From: Alnus glutinosa
Taxonomy: Eukaryota > Streptophyta > Magnoliopsida > Fagales > Betulaceae
Assembly: GCF_958979055.1 (NCBI RefSeq)
Contig: NC_084887.1
Location: 35,752,620-35,816,619, forward strand
Reading direction: 5' to 3'
DNA length: 64,000 nt
Each line of letters opens with the position of its first letter. The stretch's first letter is position 1. Shown one piece after another: positions 1-11,949 of the stretch. Under the pieces are notes generated by a model. It was not told where the DNA came from. It made no database searches and saw only the letters and a program-made list of their open reading frames with translations. Position numbers and translations under genes: made by a program.

Positions 1-484
1 CAATGAAATAGGCACTAGCTAGCTACCATCATGTCTTTTTTTTTCTTTTGATGTTGGTAAATTTAGGGTCAAAACAAGTTTAGTTGTAGATTTTGGTCTA
101 GGGTTGAGTCGGTATAAAATGTGCGTCAAGAAAAGGCTGGGATTGGAGATTTGAAGACTTTGAACACAATCTAGCTAATCCATCGAGCAAGTGCGATTAG
201 TCTAGTACGTTCAAAACTCCGTAAGGTTTGATTGCAATTCGTTTGATAAAAGTGGTGCAACAGTTCACATTCAAATTTCAGAGAGGTTCAATCGCAAGTT
301 AGATTGCATTTTGTTCAATCGAAGATGTGCATCATGTAACATACTTAAAACTCGTGTGAATCAATTGCAAATTCGACCGTGGTTCGGTTGATCGAATTGA
401 TGCTATCCTTAGAAACCCTAAAGTTCGATCAATCAAACTTGACCTTCAATTGATTGAAGAAGCTGTAGCCTGTTTTAATTTTTT
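1..484. other. Intron 3 of WAT1 gene C: degraded LTR-like repeat
   Basis: No exon was found. Fragments here and at about 1200-1400 resemble intron 3 of the two complete paralogues. Shared landmarks include 'agggttgagt' upstream and a TATA-like 'cctatataag' downstream of the MULE insertion. The common sequence looks like an old LTR inserted before the tandem duplications and later interrupted here by the MULE at 485-1195. Confidence 0.45.
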
Positions 485-1195
485 GGGTTAAACACTTTTA
501 GTACATCTGGTTTAACGCAAAATCAAATAGACCCATCGATTTAAAAAAGTATTGCAGATGATACCTGTAGACCTCCAATAAACACATATAGTACTTTCGT
601 CCATTATCTGTCCAATTTTTTAATGGTGTGTTATGTCAAACTAATAAAAAAACTATCACGTCCCATATGCCTTATTAATATTATTTTAAAATTAAAATAA
701 AAAAAAAAAAAAAAAAAGAAAAATAAAATTCTAGGAATGACTCGAGCCGAACCACTCGCTTTAGACAAATGGGGAATGGTTGAACCACCCCAAGGCCATG
801 GGGTGACTCCACCATCCTCTATGATCAGCTTGAGGGGTGGCCAAAACCACCCCTTAGCCATTTGGTGGTGGCTAGGTCACCCTCGTTCGGTGTCGAAACC
901 ACCCCCACAGGTGATGTGTGGGTGGTTTTGGCCACCCCTAGGTCGGATGGAGGGGGTGGTTGAGCCACTTACATATTTGTTTTTTTTTTTAGAAAAATAA
1001 ATAAATAATATTAATGAGGCATGTGAGACATTTGTCAGATTGTAATTGGTTTGACATGACACACCGTTAAAATATTGGACAGAAGTATGAATCTATGATT
1101 TGCGTTATTGAATGTCTATAGGTACCATTTGCGAGAAACCAAGGGGTCTATTTGATTTCGCATTAAACCATATATACTAGAAAAGTGTTTAACCC
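485..1195. mobile_element. MULE-type TIR element with GC-rich core, in intron 3 of gene C
   Basis: The left end (GGGTTAAACACTTTT) is the inverted complement of the right end (AAAAGTGTTTAACCC), and the similarity continues inward. The flanks taatttttt (476-484) and taattttta (1196-1204) match at 8 of 9 bases, as expected for a Mutator-type 9-bp target duplication. No transposase is present, so the element is non-autonomous. The centre, about 735-965, is unusually GC-rich and consists of GGTGG/CCACC palindromes. The same termini occur on the better-preserved element at 47050. Confidence 0.75.
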
Positions 1196-1551
1196 TAATT
1201 TTTAACCAAACTTTTAAACCTCAAATTTCTCCATACCTATATAAGTCTTATAAGCCAAGATTTTCGTAAGGTGTGGAGGCTATCATTCTTTGTTCATGGA
1301 GATCAGTTACCAAACCTTCCTAAGCTTAAACTAAAACACAAACTTCTCTATTGTCCTCATTAAACCACATAAAAATCTTTAGCCACAGAAGCTCCGGGTT
1401 ACAGAGGAAATTCTATAATAATAATAATAAAATAAATTTAAAAAAAAAAAAAAAAAAAAACTAAGGCAAGAGTTCTGAACCACTGTGCAATAGAAGACAA
1501 ATTAATGAGCTATTTGTTAATTTGGTAGAGGTAGGTGTCTATTCTACAATT

Positions 1552-1663
1552 AGTCCCCAAGGGGTAACTCAATCGGCTGGAAACTACGCCTTATGAAGCG
1601 GAGGTCACTAGTTCGAATTTCCCTCCCCCTCTTATGTGGACATGTCAAAAAAAAAAAAAAAAA
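1552..1663 (+). mobile_element. tRNA-derived SINE
   Basis: A tRNA-like head shows an A-box-like segment (taactcaatcggctgg) and, about 35 bases on, a B-box-like segment (agttcgaattt). A short body and a 17-base A tail follow. It lies in intron 3 of the partial WAT1 gene, antisense to it. It is too short and its arms pair too poorly to be a working tRNA gene. Clear target duplications were not found, so the exact ends are approximate. Confidence 0.6.
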
Positions 1664-2573
1664 GGTGTTTTAAGTATATAATACTGAGTGTAATTTGTTT
1701 TTTCTATTGTGAAAACTAAATTGTTGTTAAGAGTTGGCTGCCCCCAGAGTAAATTTAATTTTTTAATACTGATCTGAAACTTTATTAGATGGGTAGCCAC
1801 TACCCTCTGAACTTTCAATAGGTTTCAAGCCCAAGTGCTCTTCCTCGTGCTGTCTTTCTTACTGAAATACCCTTTATTTATTTATTTACTGAAATACACT
1901 TTGCAGTTCATAGGGCCAAGTTAATTAATAACATGCGGTAGTTTAGGAAGCTTAAATATATATTTTTCCTAAACTTTATCAAAAAGCTGAAAACATATAA
2001 ATAAAGTCTCAATAATACGTACACCAAGAATTGAAGGACCATGAAAAGTATGGCTTCTTGCTTTATCTTTATAAAACCACCTCCCTTGGGTAATTTTGAT
2101 ACCCCATATCAGATATTTAATCATCCACTAGCCAGTAGTACTGCCATGACATTGCCTAGCTAAATAGTCTTTTATGGAATACTCATTGATAACTAACCAA
2201 TCAAATGAGTTCCTCGTGACGTACAAAGATCACATTACAAACAGAAGAAAAACAAATATTATTGTATGAATTAATAAACCCAAACACATTATAGTACTAA
2301 TGACTTTGATTAGCAGATGATATTTGTCTTTTACAATCATTGCGGAACAACCGATGTTAACCATTCTTATTCATGAATGACTGGGCTACTTGCAAAGAGA
2401 TCGAACGGCGGAGGTATGATCTTTTATGACATAATGTTTAATCTAAATGGGAGTGAATGGACATGCACTTTTATTTTTATATCATCATATTGAATAATCA
2501 TTTATCTCCATTATTTAATTAATATTCTAATATTTAAAGTCAATGATAAAAATGAAATAGAAGATGGAAAAAC

Positions 2574-3135
2574 CTGAAAATGACGGCAAGTATGAAGGTG
2601 AAAGCCGGTGACAGGTTGCCGATGGCTGAAGCAAGAGTTGGTGAACTGTAGTCTATACCTTTGTAGCCACATAACTGACCTGAAATCCTGCTCTCCCAAA
2701 CATAAGGAACATAAACATAAGATAAATAAATCCTGTTCTTATTTATCTCCCCAAATGACAAAATCAAACTTCGAAAGCTTATTGTGTCCAATGTGTGTCG
2801 TATTTTCGTACCCAAGCACTCCAAGAAGGAAAATTTTGTAGAGGAGAGACAACTTGAATGGAGGAAGCCCTGCGGTTCTGCATGTACCAAGTAGCCTTAC
2901 AGGGAAGCTATACATGATGTAGGGAAGAAAGTTGAGAGACATACCGGCGAAAGATGAACGGCAAAGGGAGAAGGACAAATGTAGCAATGGCGTAGGAATA
3001 GGCAACAAAGACGTAGTAGCTCAAACCTTTCAAAGTGGCTGCTTTGAATAAGGTGTATAAGCCCATGCCTAAGCACTCTACTGCTACCATGGCTGAAAAT
3101 GGCAGAACATCCTTGTAAAAGTAGCTCTGTGCCAT
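2574..3135 (-). CDS. WAT1-related (UMAMIT-type) transporter, 5' part only (gene C)
   Basis: This is the first half of an EamA/DMT-fold transporter of the plant WAT1 (UMAMIT) family, which move amino acids or auxin-related solutes across plasma or vacuolar membranes. Exons read from the sequence are 2945-3135, 2812-2877 and 2574-2687, each bounded by GT/AG and sharing the phases and the 66- and 114-bp lengths of exons 2 and 3 in the two complete paralogues. The start ([16 protein letters not shown]) aligns with the paralogues' starts and follows a GA tract. Segments such as [17 protein letters not shown] and [12 protein letters not shown] are family hallmarks of the first EamA domain. Exons 4-7 are not found down to position 1, so the gene continues outside the window through an intron longer than 2.5 kb. 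It is more diverged than the other two copies. A pseudogene cannot be excluded because the 3' half is unseen. Confidence 0.85.
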
Positions 3136-6100
3136 ACTCTCTCTCTCTCTCTCTCTCTCTCTTAATGTTTTCTGTTGCTTATGTGCAGCTAGCATCCTCA
3201 GAAACTAATATAATATCCTCCATTCGGAAAATGCCACACATTTTACTTTTTACATCCTGACGTGGCAACACCTACATCACAATTTATTTTTTTTTTTTTT
3301 CCGTGTTCTTCTTTGAAAGCAGATCGGTGGGTTACTTTTTTTTTCGTTTTCTCCGGCATCTCCGTCACTGTCACCGTCAGAACCGGCGACGTTCGGGTCT
3401 GGATCTCGTCGTCTCGGCTGCGCCGGCGTGTTCTGATCGCGTCGTTCCGGTTGCATCTGCCTCGGTGGGCGTGTTTCCGATCCGGGAGTCTCACGGTTCG
3501 AGCTGAAGTTTCCGACGACTCTGGTGATGAGATCGGCCGTGTCCAGAGGCGCGGAGGGTCCACGTGGAAAGACGGCCGGGTTCAGGCGGCGCGGAGGGTC
3601 GGGGACGGATGGTTCTTCTCCACGCACGGATCCGACCCGGAACTCGGGTGGTGCGTGGTCTGGGGTGGATGCCACAATCTCGTAGGATTGTGACACATCA
3701 GGATATCTACCGTTCCTCTTTGAAATTTGATTGTTCTTTAGCAAAACATTTGGGGGTGGGGGAGGGGGGTGGGAGGTTCTGTCGATGGGCTCACAAGATA
3801 AATTTCTATGAATGACTAAAGTCCAAGCTATTCAAAAGAATTGAGGGACTCCTTAACGACCAACGGGTGACAGGTCCACAACACAAATTCATATGAATAA
3901 CTACCGGCCTAAGTTATTCAAATGAATTGAGAAACTCTTGAAAGGTTCAACAACCAACAAGTCTGCCAAAAACGCCACCAGCCAAAAATCACTACGAGAT
4001 CGAGTTGGCGGCCTATGACCGAAAGGCCTAAAGGGCCGGCAACCATCAATTGAAGCCTGACGAGCTCATAAGCTTGCAGCCTAAACAGTTCAACAAGCCA
4101 CCTCTAGCAGCTGATGAAAGACCCCGCCAACTCATCCAATGGCCTACTTACGCCATGCGCCCCCTCCCCTAATAAACCTAGAAAACAAATCTTTCCGTCA
4201 ATAACAGATTACTGGCGTGAATTCGTGAAACTTTAAGGGGAGGATGAGCCACCAAGGCCTGTATCAGAGGCAGGAGGACTCAATGCAGCCACTGTGTTAG
4301 CATAATTTGAAGAGGGTACAATAGGTATTACCTTGAATTGAGAATCAAATAATGTTGGTGTTGTATTAATGGGCGACAGGTTTATGATACAAGAAGAAAG
4401 TTATGTAAAAGCAACAAGAAGAATTGCTCATATACCAGTAAGTGAGGCTTAGGTGTTCACCCTTTTCATTTATGAATAAGAAAATTTATTCAACAAACAT
4501 TCATTTTATAGACTCTTCAGCCAAGACAGCTGAATCACTTGACACTACAAAAGTCTCAAAACTCTACACAATATTCCCATACCTACTAAAACTATACTTT
4601 TTTATTACAGTATGCCTCACAAACACATCTATTTTCTGCTGTCTTTAGAAATCCCCCCTTACCCAAAATCTGAGCTCTTACTTCCCATAGATTTTTCTGC
4701 ACAATATATCTGCTTATGTTCAGCCTCGTGCTTCACATGTTTTTCTTTGTTTGGTCCAATTGTGCTTCAGATGTTACTTTGAATACTATTGTTTTGTTGC
4801 TTGTGTCCTTGTTTTTTCTAATAAAATTATTTTTAATACCTGAGACTGTATCTTAATTTTATTTTGTGTTGGATTGTTCGAAAAAGTCAACAGAGCTGGT
4901 GGTTGATGGACCATTTGTCTTTAGTTTCAAACTTTCAACAATTTTCTGCCTACTCTCTAGTCCGACAAGGATTTAGGAAATTCAATTCTCATGTCTAGGA
5001 TGAAGAAAATGTCATTGAAAAAGGTATGGTTCTAGATCAGGGGGCAATGTTCTTGTATTTCTAATTGAGAATAACGTTGATAGCTCAAGAACATTTCAAT
5101 TATAAATGGCTACAAAGACAATCCACGTGCATAACTAATGTCCACTTCGACCATTGAATATAATCAAAATTGGACCGTTCTCCCACAAAAGGCATTCATC
5201 CAAAAGATATTTTAATTTGTCAGATATTTTAGAGAGCTGTTAGACATCATTCCGTTGTACATCAGTAGTCCATCTTTTTTGCAAATTCATCATTAAATTT
5301 GCAAATCGGTGCACAAAGATGATTTCTATTATTTTTCAATATTTTATTACGGATATAAACCGATATCAAATATAGTTAATGAATGCTACTTGTGTATATT
5401 TGATGATTTATTATTATTAAACAGTGAACGCATCAAAACGTGGAATAGCCTCACCAATTAGTCAAAACGTGGAATAGCCTTACATTAGGACTACATTAAT
5501 GGATAATGAATGAAGCCAGTATCTGATTGTGGTTTCATCAAAAGTGGGAGCAATAGAACTGTACAAGCCAAAGCAAATTTTAGTCCTGAGAAAGAATTAG
5601 ATTCTGATTCTCATAGATGCTTTGGACAATCCATGTGACTCTGCTCTTTGGGATATTGTCACTACTCGGGAGGATATCCTCTGTTCTTTCAATACCAATC
5701 AATCTCTTCATTTTCACTGCTGCACATTGGATGGTTTTCCAATCTCCAACCAATTGAACACTCCCAATTTGTTTTTCATTCAGTTCTCATATTCTGTTGT
5801 ATGTAGCATTGCTCTTCTCAATTCATCTCTCTCTCTCTCTCTCTCTCTCTAGCTAACTTGAGTTCCTTTCATCGCTTTGCAAACAGTGGTCTTACAAAGA
5901 AAGGCTGCCAAAGACGCAACTCCTTATTATTTGGTGATTGTCCTAACTTTAAATTAATTTTATACTTTCAGAAGAAAGCAAAAGAATGAATGATTGGTGG
6001 CAAGCCTTGGCCACAGACACAGAGATATCTATCTAACAAAAACGTGTGCCTTGCTCTGTAGTTAAAATTACACTTGAGGTATTCTTAGAATTGCAAGTAG

Positions 6101-6148
6101 GTGCTGAACAATGTTTCACCAGCTAGCATTCATCTCCATACATCTATT
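3136..6148. other. Intergenic region between WAT1 genes C and B
   Basis: No convincing gene was found. About 3250-3705 is a GC-rich island bounded by weak inverted copies of a TCCTGACGTG-like sequence, probably a transposon carrying a gene fragment; its open frames are overlapping and unrecognised. About 3797-3960 holds two diverged copies of a roughly 100-bp unit. About 3960-4660 looks like decayed retrotransposon sequence. About 5832-5850 is a CT microsatellite. From 5855 on, the sequence is shared with 10748 on, marking the 3' end of the tandem duplication unit. Confidence 0.5.
3139..3163 (-). promoter_or_regulatory. GA tract just 5' of the gene C start codon
   Basis: A (GA)n run, read on the gene strand, ends four bases before the ATG. 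Equivalent runs sit right before the start codons of the two paralogues at 8885 and 17185. It may be a 5' UTR GAGA-type element or simple microsatellite slippage. Confidence 0.5.
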
Positions 6149-6381
6149 CTACATACCTTCAACTTTACATCTTTGCAACAAAGGGGTCTTATCAATTGAT
6201 GAGGGTTCCAAGCTACCAAAGCCACAATCCTCACTCATTTCTTCCTCTTCTTCTTCTTCTTTTGCTATTCCCCATATAGCAGCATAAAACCCAATTGATA
6301 TAATTAATGCTCCAACAACACTGCAAAATCAGGAAGGCAAAAATGCTTCTTTGAATTGATTGAAATGCTCAACTCCCAAGA

Positions 6382-6431
<50 letters not shown>

Positions 6432-8884
6432 TATACCTCCCAAGATAGAGAGCATCACCAAGGAATATGACACCCATAGCAGCTGCAATGGCAATTGACA
6501 ATGGCTTGAAGAGTGATATATACACAGGCCCCTTCAAGTGCAGTCCCCAAGTGTGGACAACACTGCTGAAAGATGAAGCAAATCCCTGCTCAGAGAGAAT
6601 TTGTCCGGTAAGACATTACCAAAAGCCTGGCTTGTCACGGTAGTCCACTAGTTTCTTACCGAGTATACAATGGCAACTAATGCTATATCAGGCTTTAGTC
6701 TCCAAGCGCTCAAGTCTGTTTCTGCAATTAAACATAGTGGTGCACAGATAACAGTCCCACACAACAGGCACAATAAGACCACAACTATCTCCGATGGATA
6801 TATTTTCATAACTTGAGTCTGTAAAATGCCACAAAATTCAAAATTAGTGATTTGAACTCTTTAGAGTAGTACAATGTTTCACATATCGAGTAAGTAGTTG
6901 AAATGAGAATTCACCTAGGAAAGTACCTGAACAATGTACCACATTGAAAATAGAAGGTACTCAACAGCAAGTAGAAGGCCACCTATGACCCTATTCGTTT
7001 GTGATAAGCCCAGATGTAAATGATGTGAAAGGGATGGTGGTTGAGATGAGGTCGATATGATTTTGGGGCCCTCATAGAGAACAATTACCAGTGCACCTGA
7101 TATTGACACTATGGTGCCCATGATTTTAGCCCGAGTACTTGAGCTTCTCAAATCTAGCTTTTCCATCCTTTTTGAAGCACCCATATATATATATATAAGG
7201 TTTAAAGGAGAGAAAATACAAAGTTCTGGTGACAGTAACCAGTAAGAAACGTATTTAACAAACTTGGTGATTAAAGAAATGGCTACATGGACTTACAGTT
7301 TGAAATAATAATTGTGCAATGATCAACTACAATCCATACTTAGCCCATGTTTAACCCTACCTATATAAGCCATGCTTTGCACAATTTTCTATGAGAGAGA
7401 GAGGCAGTTGTTTTTTTGACTATTGAGAGAATTCTAAACTTTCTGAGCCTAAACTGAAATACAAAACCTCCCCTGTTAGTTTCAAACTACAGAAAACTTT
7501 TAACTTCTGCCAATTTGGTAGATTACCATCGAAGTTTTGACATATAGTGAGTGAGTTAGTTCATGGAGGAAATTTTATAGAAAAAGGTCAAAGTTTTAGA
7601 GCTATTGCAGTGGGAGACAAATGGGTCGTTTATTGGATTTGCAAGTCTATGTTTAGACTACAATTGTTTTGTAAGTATAGATTGACTGTAACAATTAATA
7701 CTTCTATGGTGGAAATTTTTTGGGGTTGGCTGTCCTCAAAGTGATTTTTTTTTTTAAGAGTTCTTCAAAAGTTTTCACTTCGTCACTAAAATATTTGTGT
7801 CGTTTCTATTTTATGCTTACTTGGATTGTGGTGATTATAACTATGGTAATTAATTTTTTAAATTGTTATTTTTGCTTACAAATAGCTAACCACCCCCCAC
7901 CCCCCCCCCCCCCCCCCCCCCCACCCCCTTCCAAAAAATAAAATCCACAGTGGGGTTGGGGTACAATGTCTTTGTTATAGCTTTAAAACACAGAGATACA
8001 AACCTAATCATGAATTATGGAGGGCCCATCACATTGCCTAAAGACCATTCAGTGGAATGCATCTTTATAATCAACCAATCAAATGAATCCTGGCAACAAC
8101 AGTAACTTCACATACGGGATAGAAAAATGCCTGCATAACAAAACAAATAATGTACTCCTCCCTAATGACTTTCATAAGCACAAGACTTCGTCCTTAATAA
8201 TCATTGAAATAACCGGCTGTTTAACAATTCATCTCCATTAATCACATGGTTGCATAAAACACAAGCAACAATATCATGTACAGAAACCAAAACAGAACTA
8301 CAAGGATGAAGGAAACCTGAAAATGACGGCAAGTATGAAAGTAAAAGCCGGTGTGAGGTTGCTCATGGCTGAAGCAAGAGTGGCCGAGCTGTATTCTATA
8401 CCTTTGTAGCCACATATCGTACCTACAGACCTGCCCTTCCACAGATAATCAACATAGCTTCTCCAAACCACAAAACATACTGGAATAGCTTGTTGGGTAT
8501 TTATTTTCTTACCCAAGCACTCCGAGGAGAAAAATTCTGTAGAGGAGAGACAGCTTCAATGGAGGAAGCCCAGTCGTTCTGCAAAAAACAAAAATCAATC
8601 AGAAAAGATGTCATGTCAGAGCATATGCTTTTCATTGGGTTTATGAAGAATCGATCTTTATATAGAGAATCGGGTTAAGAGACAGACCGGATAAAGATGA
8701 AGGCAAAGGGGAGAAGAACAAGAGTGGACACGGCATAAGAGTAAGCATTGAAGACGTAGTTGCTCGTCCCTTTCAAAGTGGCTGCTATGAACAAGACGTT
8801 TAAGACCACATTTGTGCACTCCACAGCAACCATGGCCGAGAATGGCAGAACATCCTTGTAACAGTAGTTCCGTAACACTAACAT
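6149..8884 (-). CDS. WAT1-related (UMAMIT-type) transporter, complete (gene B)
   Basis: This is a complete EamA/DMT-superfamily transporter of 365 predicted residues, the normal length for plant WAT1/UMAMIT proteins, with about ten membrane segments in two EamA repeats. Exons are 8688-8884, 8513-8578, 8317-8430, 6927-7167, 6660-6818, 6437-6585 and 6149-6320. All have GT/AG borders and the phases sum to a multiple of three. The start is [18 protein letters not shown]. The first EamA domain includes [17 protein letters not shown], and the second includes the [14 protein letters not shown] and GDALYLG segments of the family. An acidic cytosolic C-terminal tail ends in [11 protein letters not shown]. 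Substrate cannot be read from sequence; amino-acid export is the common role in the family. Intron 6 holds a (GA)n run at about 6396-6426, and intron 3 a pure C tract. Confidence 0.92.
7900..7928. repeat. Poly-C tract (poly-G in the pre-mRNA of gene B)
   Basis: A run of 23 C is followed by A and five more C, with another short C run just before it. It lies in intron 3 of the minus-strand WAT1 gene B, so the transcript would carry a long G run able to form a quadruplex. Homopolymer length may be affected by sequencing or assembly. Confidence 0.9.
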
Positions 8885-8902
8885 CTCTCTCTCTCTCTCT
8901 CT
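8885..8902 (-). promoter_or_regulatory. GA tract just 5' of the gene B start codon
   Basis: On the gene strand a (GA)n run directly abuts the ATG, as in both neighbouring paralogues. This is probably 5' UTR. Any GAGA-factor binding is only inferred. Confidence 0.5.
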
Positions 8903-9106
8903 TTCTCTCTCAATAGTTTCTTTTATACTTTTGCAGCTCCATTAACTTGCTCCTTTTAGTTTATGTAATAAAAAAGAGTCGCTCAATGGCTTTTATAATA
9001 TAATTAATTCATCAAAAACCAAAATTATCTCTGAAGTTACGTCATTGTTTGACTTTTTTTTCTGACAAAAAGGAAGTGGGTACGTAACTCAAGACTTTAG
9101 TGCTCT

Positions 9107-9107
9107 A

Positions 9108-9149
<42 letters not shown>
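9107..9149. repeat. (ATT)n microsatellite
   Basis: About 14 perfect ATT units form a simple repeat between WAT1 genes B and A. Confidence 0.9.
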
Positions 9150-9205
9150 TTTTAAGTATAACCATTATAGAGCCCCTTTTATACGGTCATAACAGAAAAC
9201 AATAG

Positions 9206-10059
9206 TTTTTTGCCTACCAATAAACACTCAACACGTCAGTTTAGTACACCAAAGCACCATAGGGTGAAAACACCTAATCACACCAAATTTTTACACCCAA
9301 CCCGCTGAAACCCATCCCCATTCTCCATCACCGCCTATCCAACCCAACCCGCCACTGCAACCGAAGTCGCCACCAATGGGCCGGTCGGCGGAGTCGGAGT
9401 CAACCTGGGCCGACGGTGAGTGACGCTCGGACAAAAGGGGTGGCCTTCCTTCGGGCCAACCCCAGACCCTGAGGGTAGTCGCACAGCCACCCCCCATTGG
9501 CCAGGGGTGGCCACGCAGGGCCTGGGGTGGCCATCGGGCCAGCCCTAGATGGATCTAGGGTTGGCCCGAAGGCCACCCCCAGACCCCGGGGATGGCCGCG
9601 CGGCTGCCCCATGGACCGGGGGTGGCCGCGCAGGGCCTGGGGTGGCCATCGGGCCAACCTTAGATGGATCTAGGGTTAGCTCGAAGGCCACCCCCAGACC
9701 CCGGGGATGGCTGCGCGGTCGCCCCATGGACAGGGGGTAGCTGCACGGCCACCTCCGGCCAACTTTGGATCCAAGAAGAACGGACGGGACCACCCACCTC
9801 GTTCGGCTCCGTCTCGTCGTCCGTGGAGTTGCCGATCTCGAGTGTCCGATGTGGAGTTGCCAATCTCAGGTGTCCGGCGTGGCCGTGGAGTTGCCGATCT
9901 CGGGTGTCCGGTGTGGCCGTGGCTATGTGGCTAGGAGGATTTTTGGTTTTTGTTTAGGGTGAAAGGAGGAGGGATGATCCGGTGTTTTGCCAACATTTAC
10001 CTTTTTTGTGTTTTTTTTGTTTCATGTTGATATGTCAACCTATTATTGGTGGGCAAAAA
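9206..10059. mobile_element. TIR element with GC-rich tandem-repeat core
   Basis: The ends carry an inverted match, TTTTTGCCTACCAATAA on the left against the complement of TTATTGGTGGGCAAAAA on the right. The outer limits and the target duplication are unclear. The interior from about 9290 to 9930 is GC-rich. It includes a roughly 115-bp tandem unit, with copies at about 9549 and 9664, rich in GGGGTGGCC/GGCCACCCC. There is no transposase. Open frames in all directions reflect composition, not genes. Confidence 0.6.
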
Positions 10060-11614
10060 TGCCTTGATTTTTGCCACCACCGAATAGAAGATATTCTCTA
10101 ACCATTAACTTATTTGGAATTTGATTGCTTGAACAATTTTTTCTTTTAAATTGAGTTTGATGGACAACCTCGTGTCTTCATCTATTAAATTGACATACAT
10201 TTCTTCCAATCAAGCTTATTAAATGTAAAAATCATGTCTGCTCTAATAACAGATGTTACATGCTCTATTAATGTAATGTTTCACATCGCTTGAATATGAA
10301 AATGGTATGTACTTATATATATATTTGCACCATTCTTGACTTAACACATTTTAAAGCCGTGATGACCATGAAAAACTCTGCAGTTAAGCGTACTTCTGCG
10401 AGAGTAATACTGAGATGGGTGATTTCCTGAAAAATCTAGTTCAAAAAAGTAAAAAATGAACAATATTGTATTGTTTTGAGGTAAGTTGTTACGGTTAATC
10501 CTATTAAAAGTAATTTTAATTACCTGCTCTAAAGAGGTATTAGTTTAATAGATTAAATTAAAAAAACCCAACCCAATTTATTGAAAAGCTTACCCTTGAC
10601 ATTTCTACTTTGAAAAACGTTGAACTTTGAACTGTGGAGCCATCAGCCAAAATTTTTAGTCCTGGGGGTGGGACCGTGGGGGACAAGAAACTCTTGACAA
10701 AAAATTAAAGGATTGCTGGCAAATAATTTAAGGAGAGAGAGAGAGAACTTGAGTTCCTTTCATCGCTTTGCAAAACAGTGGTCTTACAAAGAAAGGCTGC
10801 CAAAGAACCAACTCCTTGTATTCTTAAAACTCACTGCATCATTCTGCAATTTCTGATAATCTTACGCCACGAATAAAGATTATAGTGGAGAAAATTAACT
10901 GGGATATTCATCTCATAACTGCTGAATCTATTTCCCCTCTCAGCCTTTCCATATTCGTAAGTGACAAAGGCAAATGCTTTTCATATGACAGTAGAAGCTT
11001 TAACTCGGGATAGAGATGTTCTTGCTCCATAGGAGTATGGAACTTCATAAGAAATTGGTGATTTGCTGGCACATTTCCTTCATCAACCTACATGCTTAGA
11101 TCTATCATAAATAATTGTAGATAAAATATCAGAATCTCAACCTTTAGGTCCGCAAGCAGGGAGGCAATAATCAATAACCATTTATGCTCTGTGGTAAGTT
11201 GGATTAAAGCAATTTTTGTTCAAATCTAGAAATCTTTCAGGTGCTGGTATAACCCCTGGCAAGAACTTCAAGTCAGGTCAGCAAGTGATGATGACAAGGG
11301 AACGAAGGCACTCTTTGCTTTGTTTAGTGCCATTCCTTGTCCAAGTTGGCCACTAAATATATCCTAAAATATTGGCTCAATAAATGCTTATTTGGCTCAT
11401 ACTTATTAATTTTATGCTTTCAGAAGACAGCAAAAGAATGATTGATTGTTGGCAAGCCTTGGCCATAGACACACAGATATCTAACAAAAATGTGTGCCTT
11501 GCTCTGAACTTATGCTTTGTTCTATAGTTAAAATTACCCTAGAGGTATCATTAGAATTGCAAGTTGGTGCCGCACAATGTTTCATCAGCTAGCATTCATA
11601 TCCATACATCTATT

Positions 11615-11891
11615 CTACATACCTTCAACTTTACATCTTTGCAACAAAGGGGTCTTATCATTTGATGAGGGTTCCAAGCTACCAAAGCCACAATCCTCAC
11701 TCATTTCTTCTTCTTCATCTTTTGCTATTCCCCATATAGCAACATAAAACCCAACTGATATTATTACTGCTCCAACAACACTGCAAAATCAGGAAGAAAA
11801 AGAAGAAGCAGGTGAACTACGAAGAGATATCCACAAGTTATAGCAAATAGCAGTTGCTTCTTTGAATTGATTGAAATGCTCAACTCTCAAG

Positions 11892-11949
<58 letters not shown>

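Larger units (their letters stand above)
8903..11614. other. Intergenic region between WAT1 genes B and A
   Basis: The region holds an ATT microsatellite (9107-9149) and a GC-cored TIR element (about 9206-10059). From about 10748 to gene A's stop it shares sequence with the region 3' of gene B (5855-6148), interrupted by non-shared sequence. This means the duplication unit included 3' flank. No gene was recognised; the open frames at 9290-9960 come from the repetitive GC core. Confidence 0.6.

Noticed and set aside
1560..1620. A second tRNA-like gene
   Set aside because: Arms do not pair well and an A tail follows; this is a SINE.
9549..9740. CRISPR-like direct repeats
   Set aside because: Two adjacent copies of a 115-bp unit with no spacers, in a plant genome; it is an ordinary tandem repeat.
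9290..9962. Many overlapping open frames on both strands in the GC-rich block
   Set aside because: All frames stay open because of composition and a tandem repeat; the products are proline/glycine/arginine-rich strings without domains, and the block lies in a TIR element.
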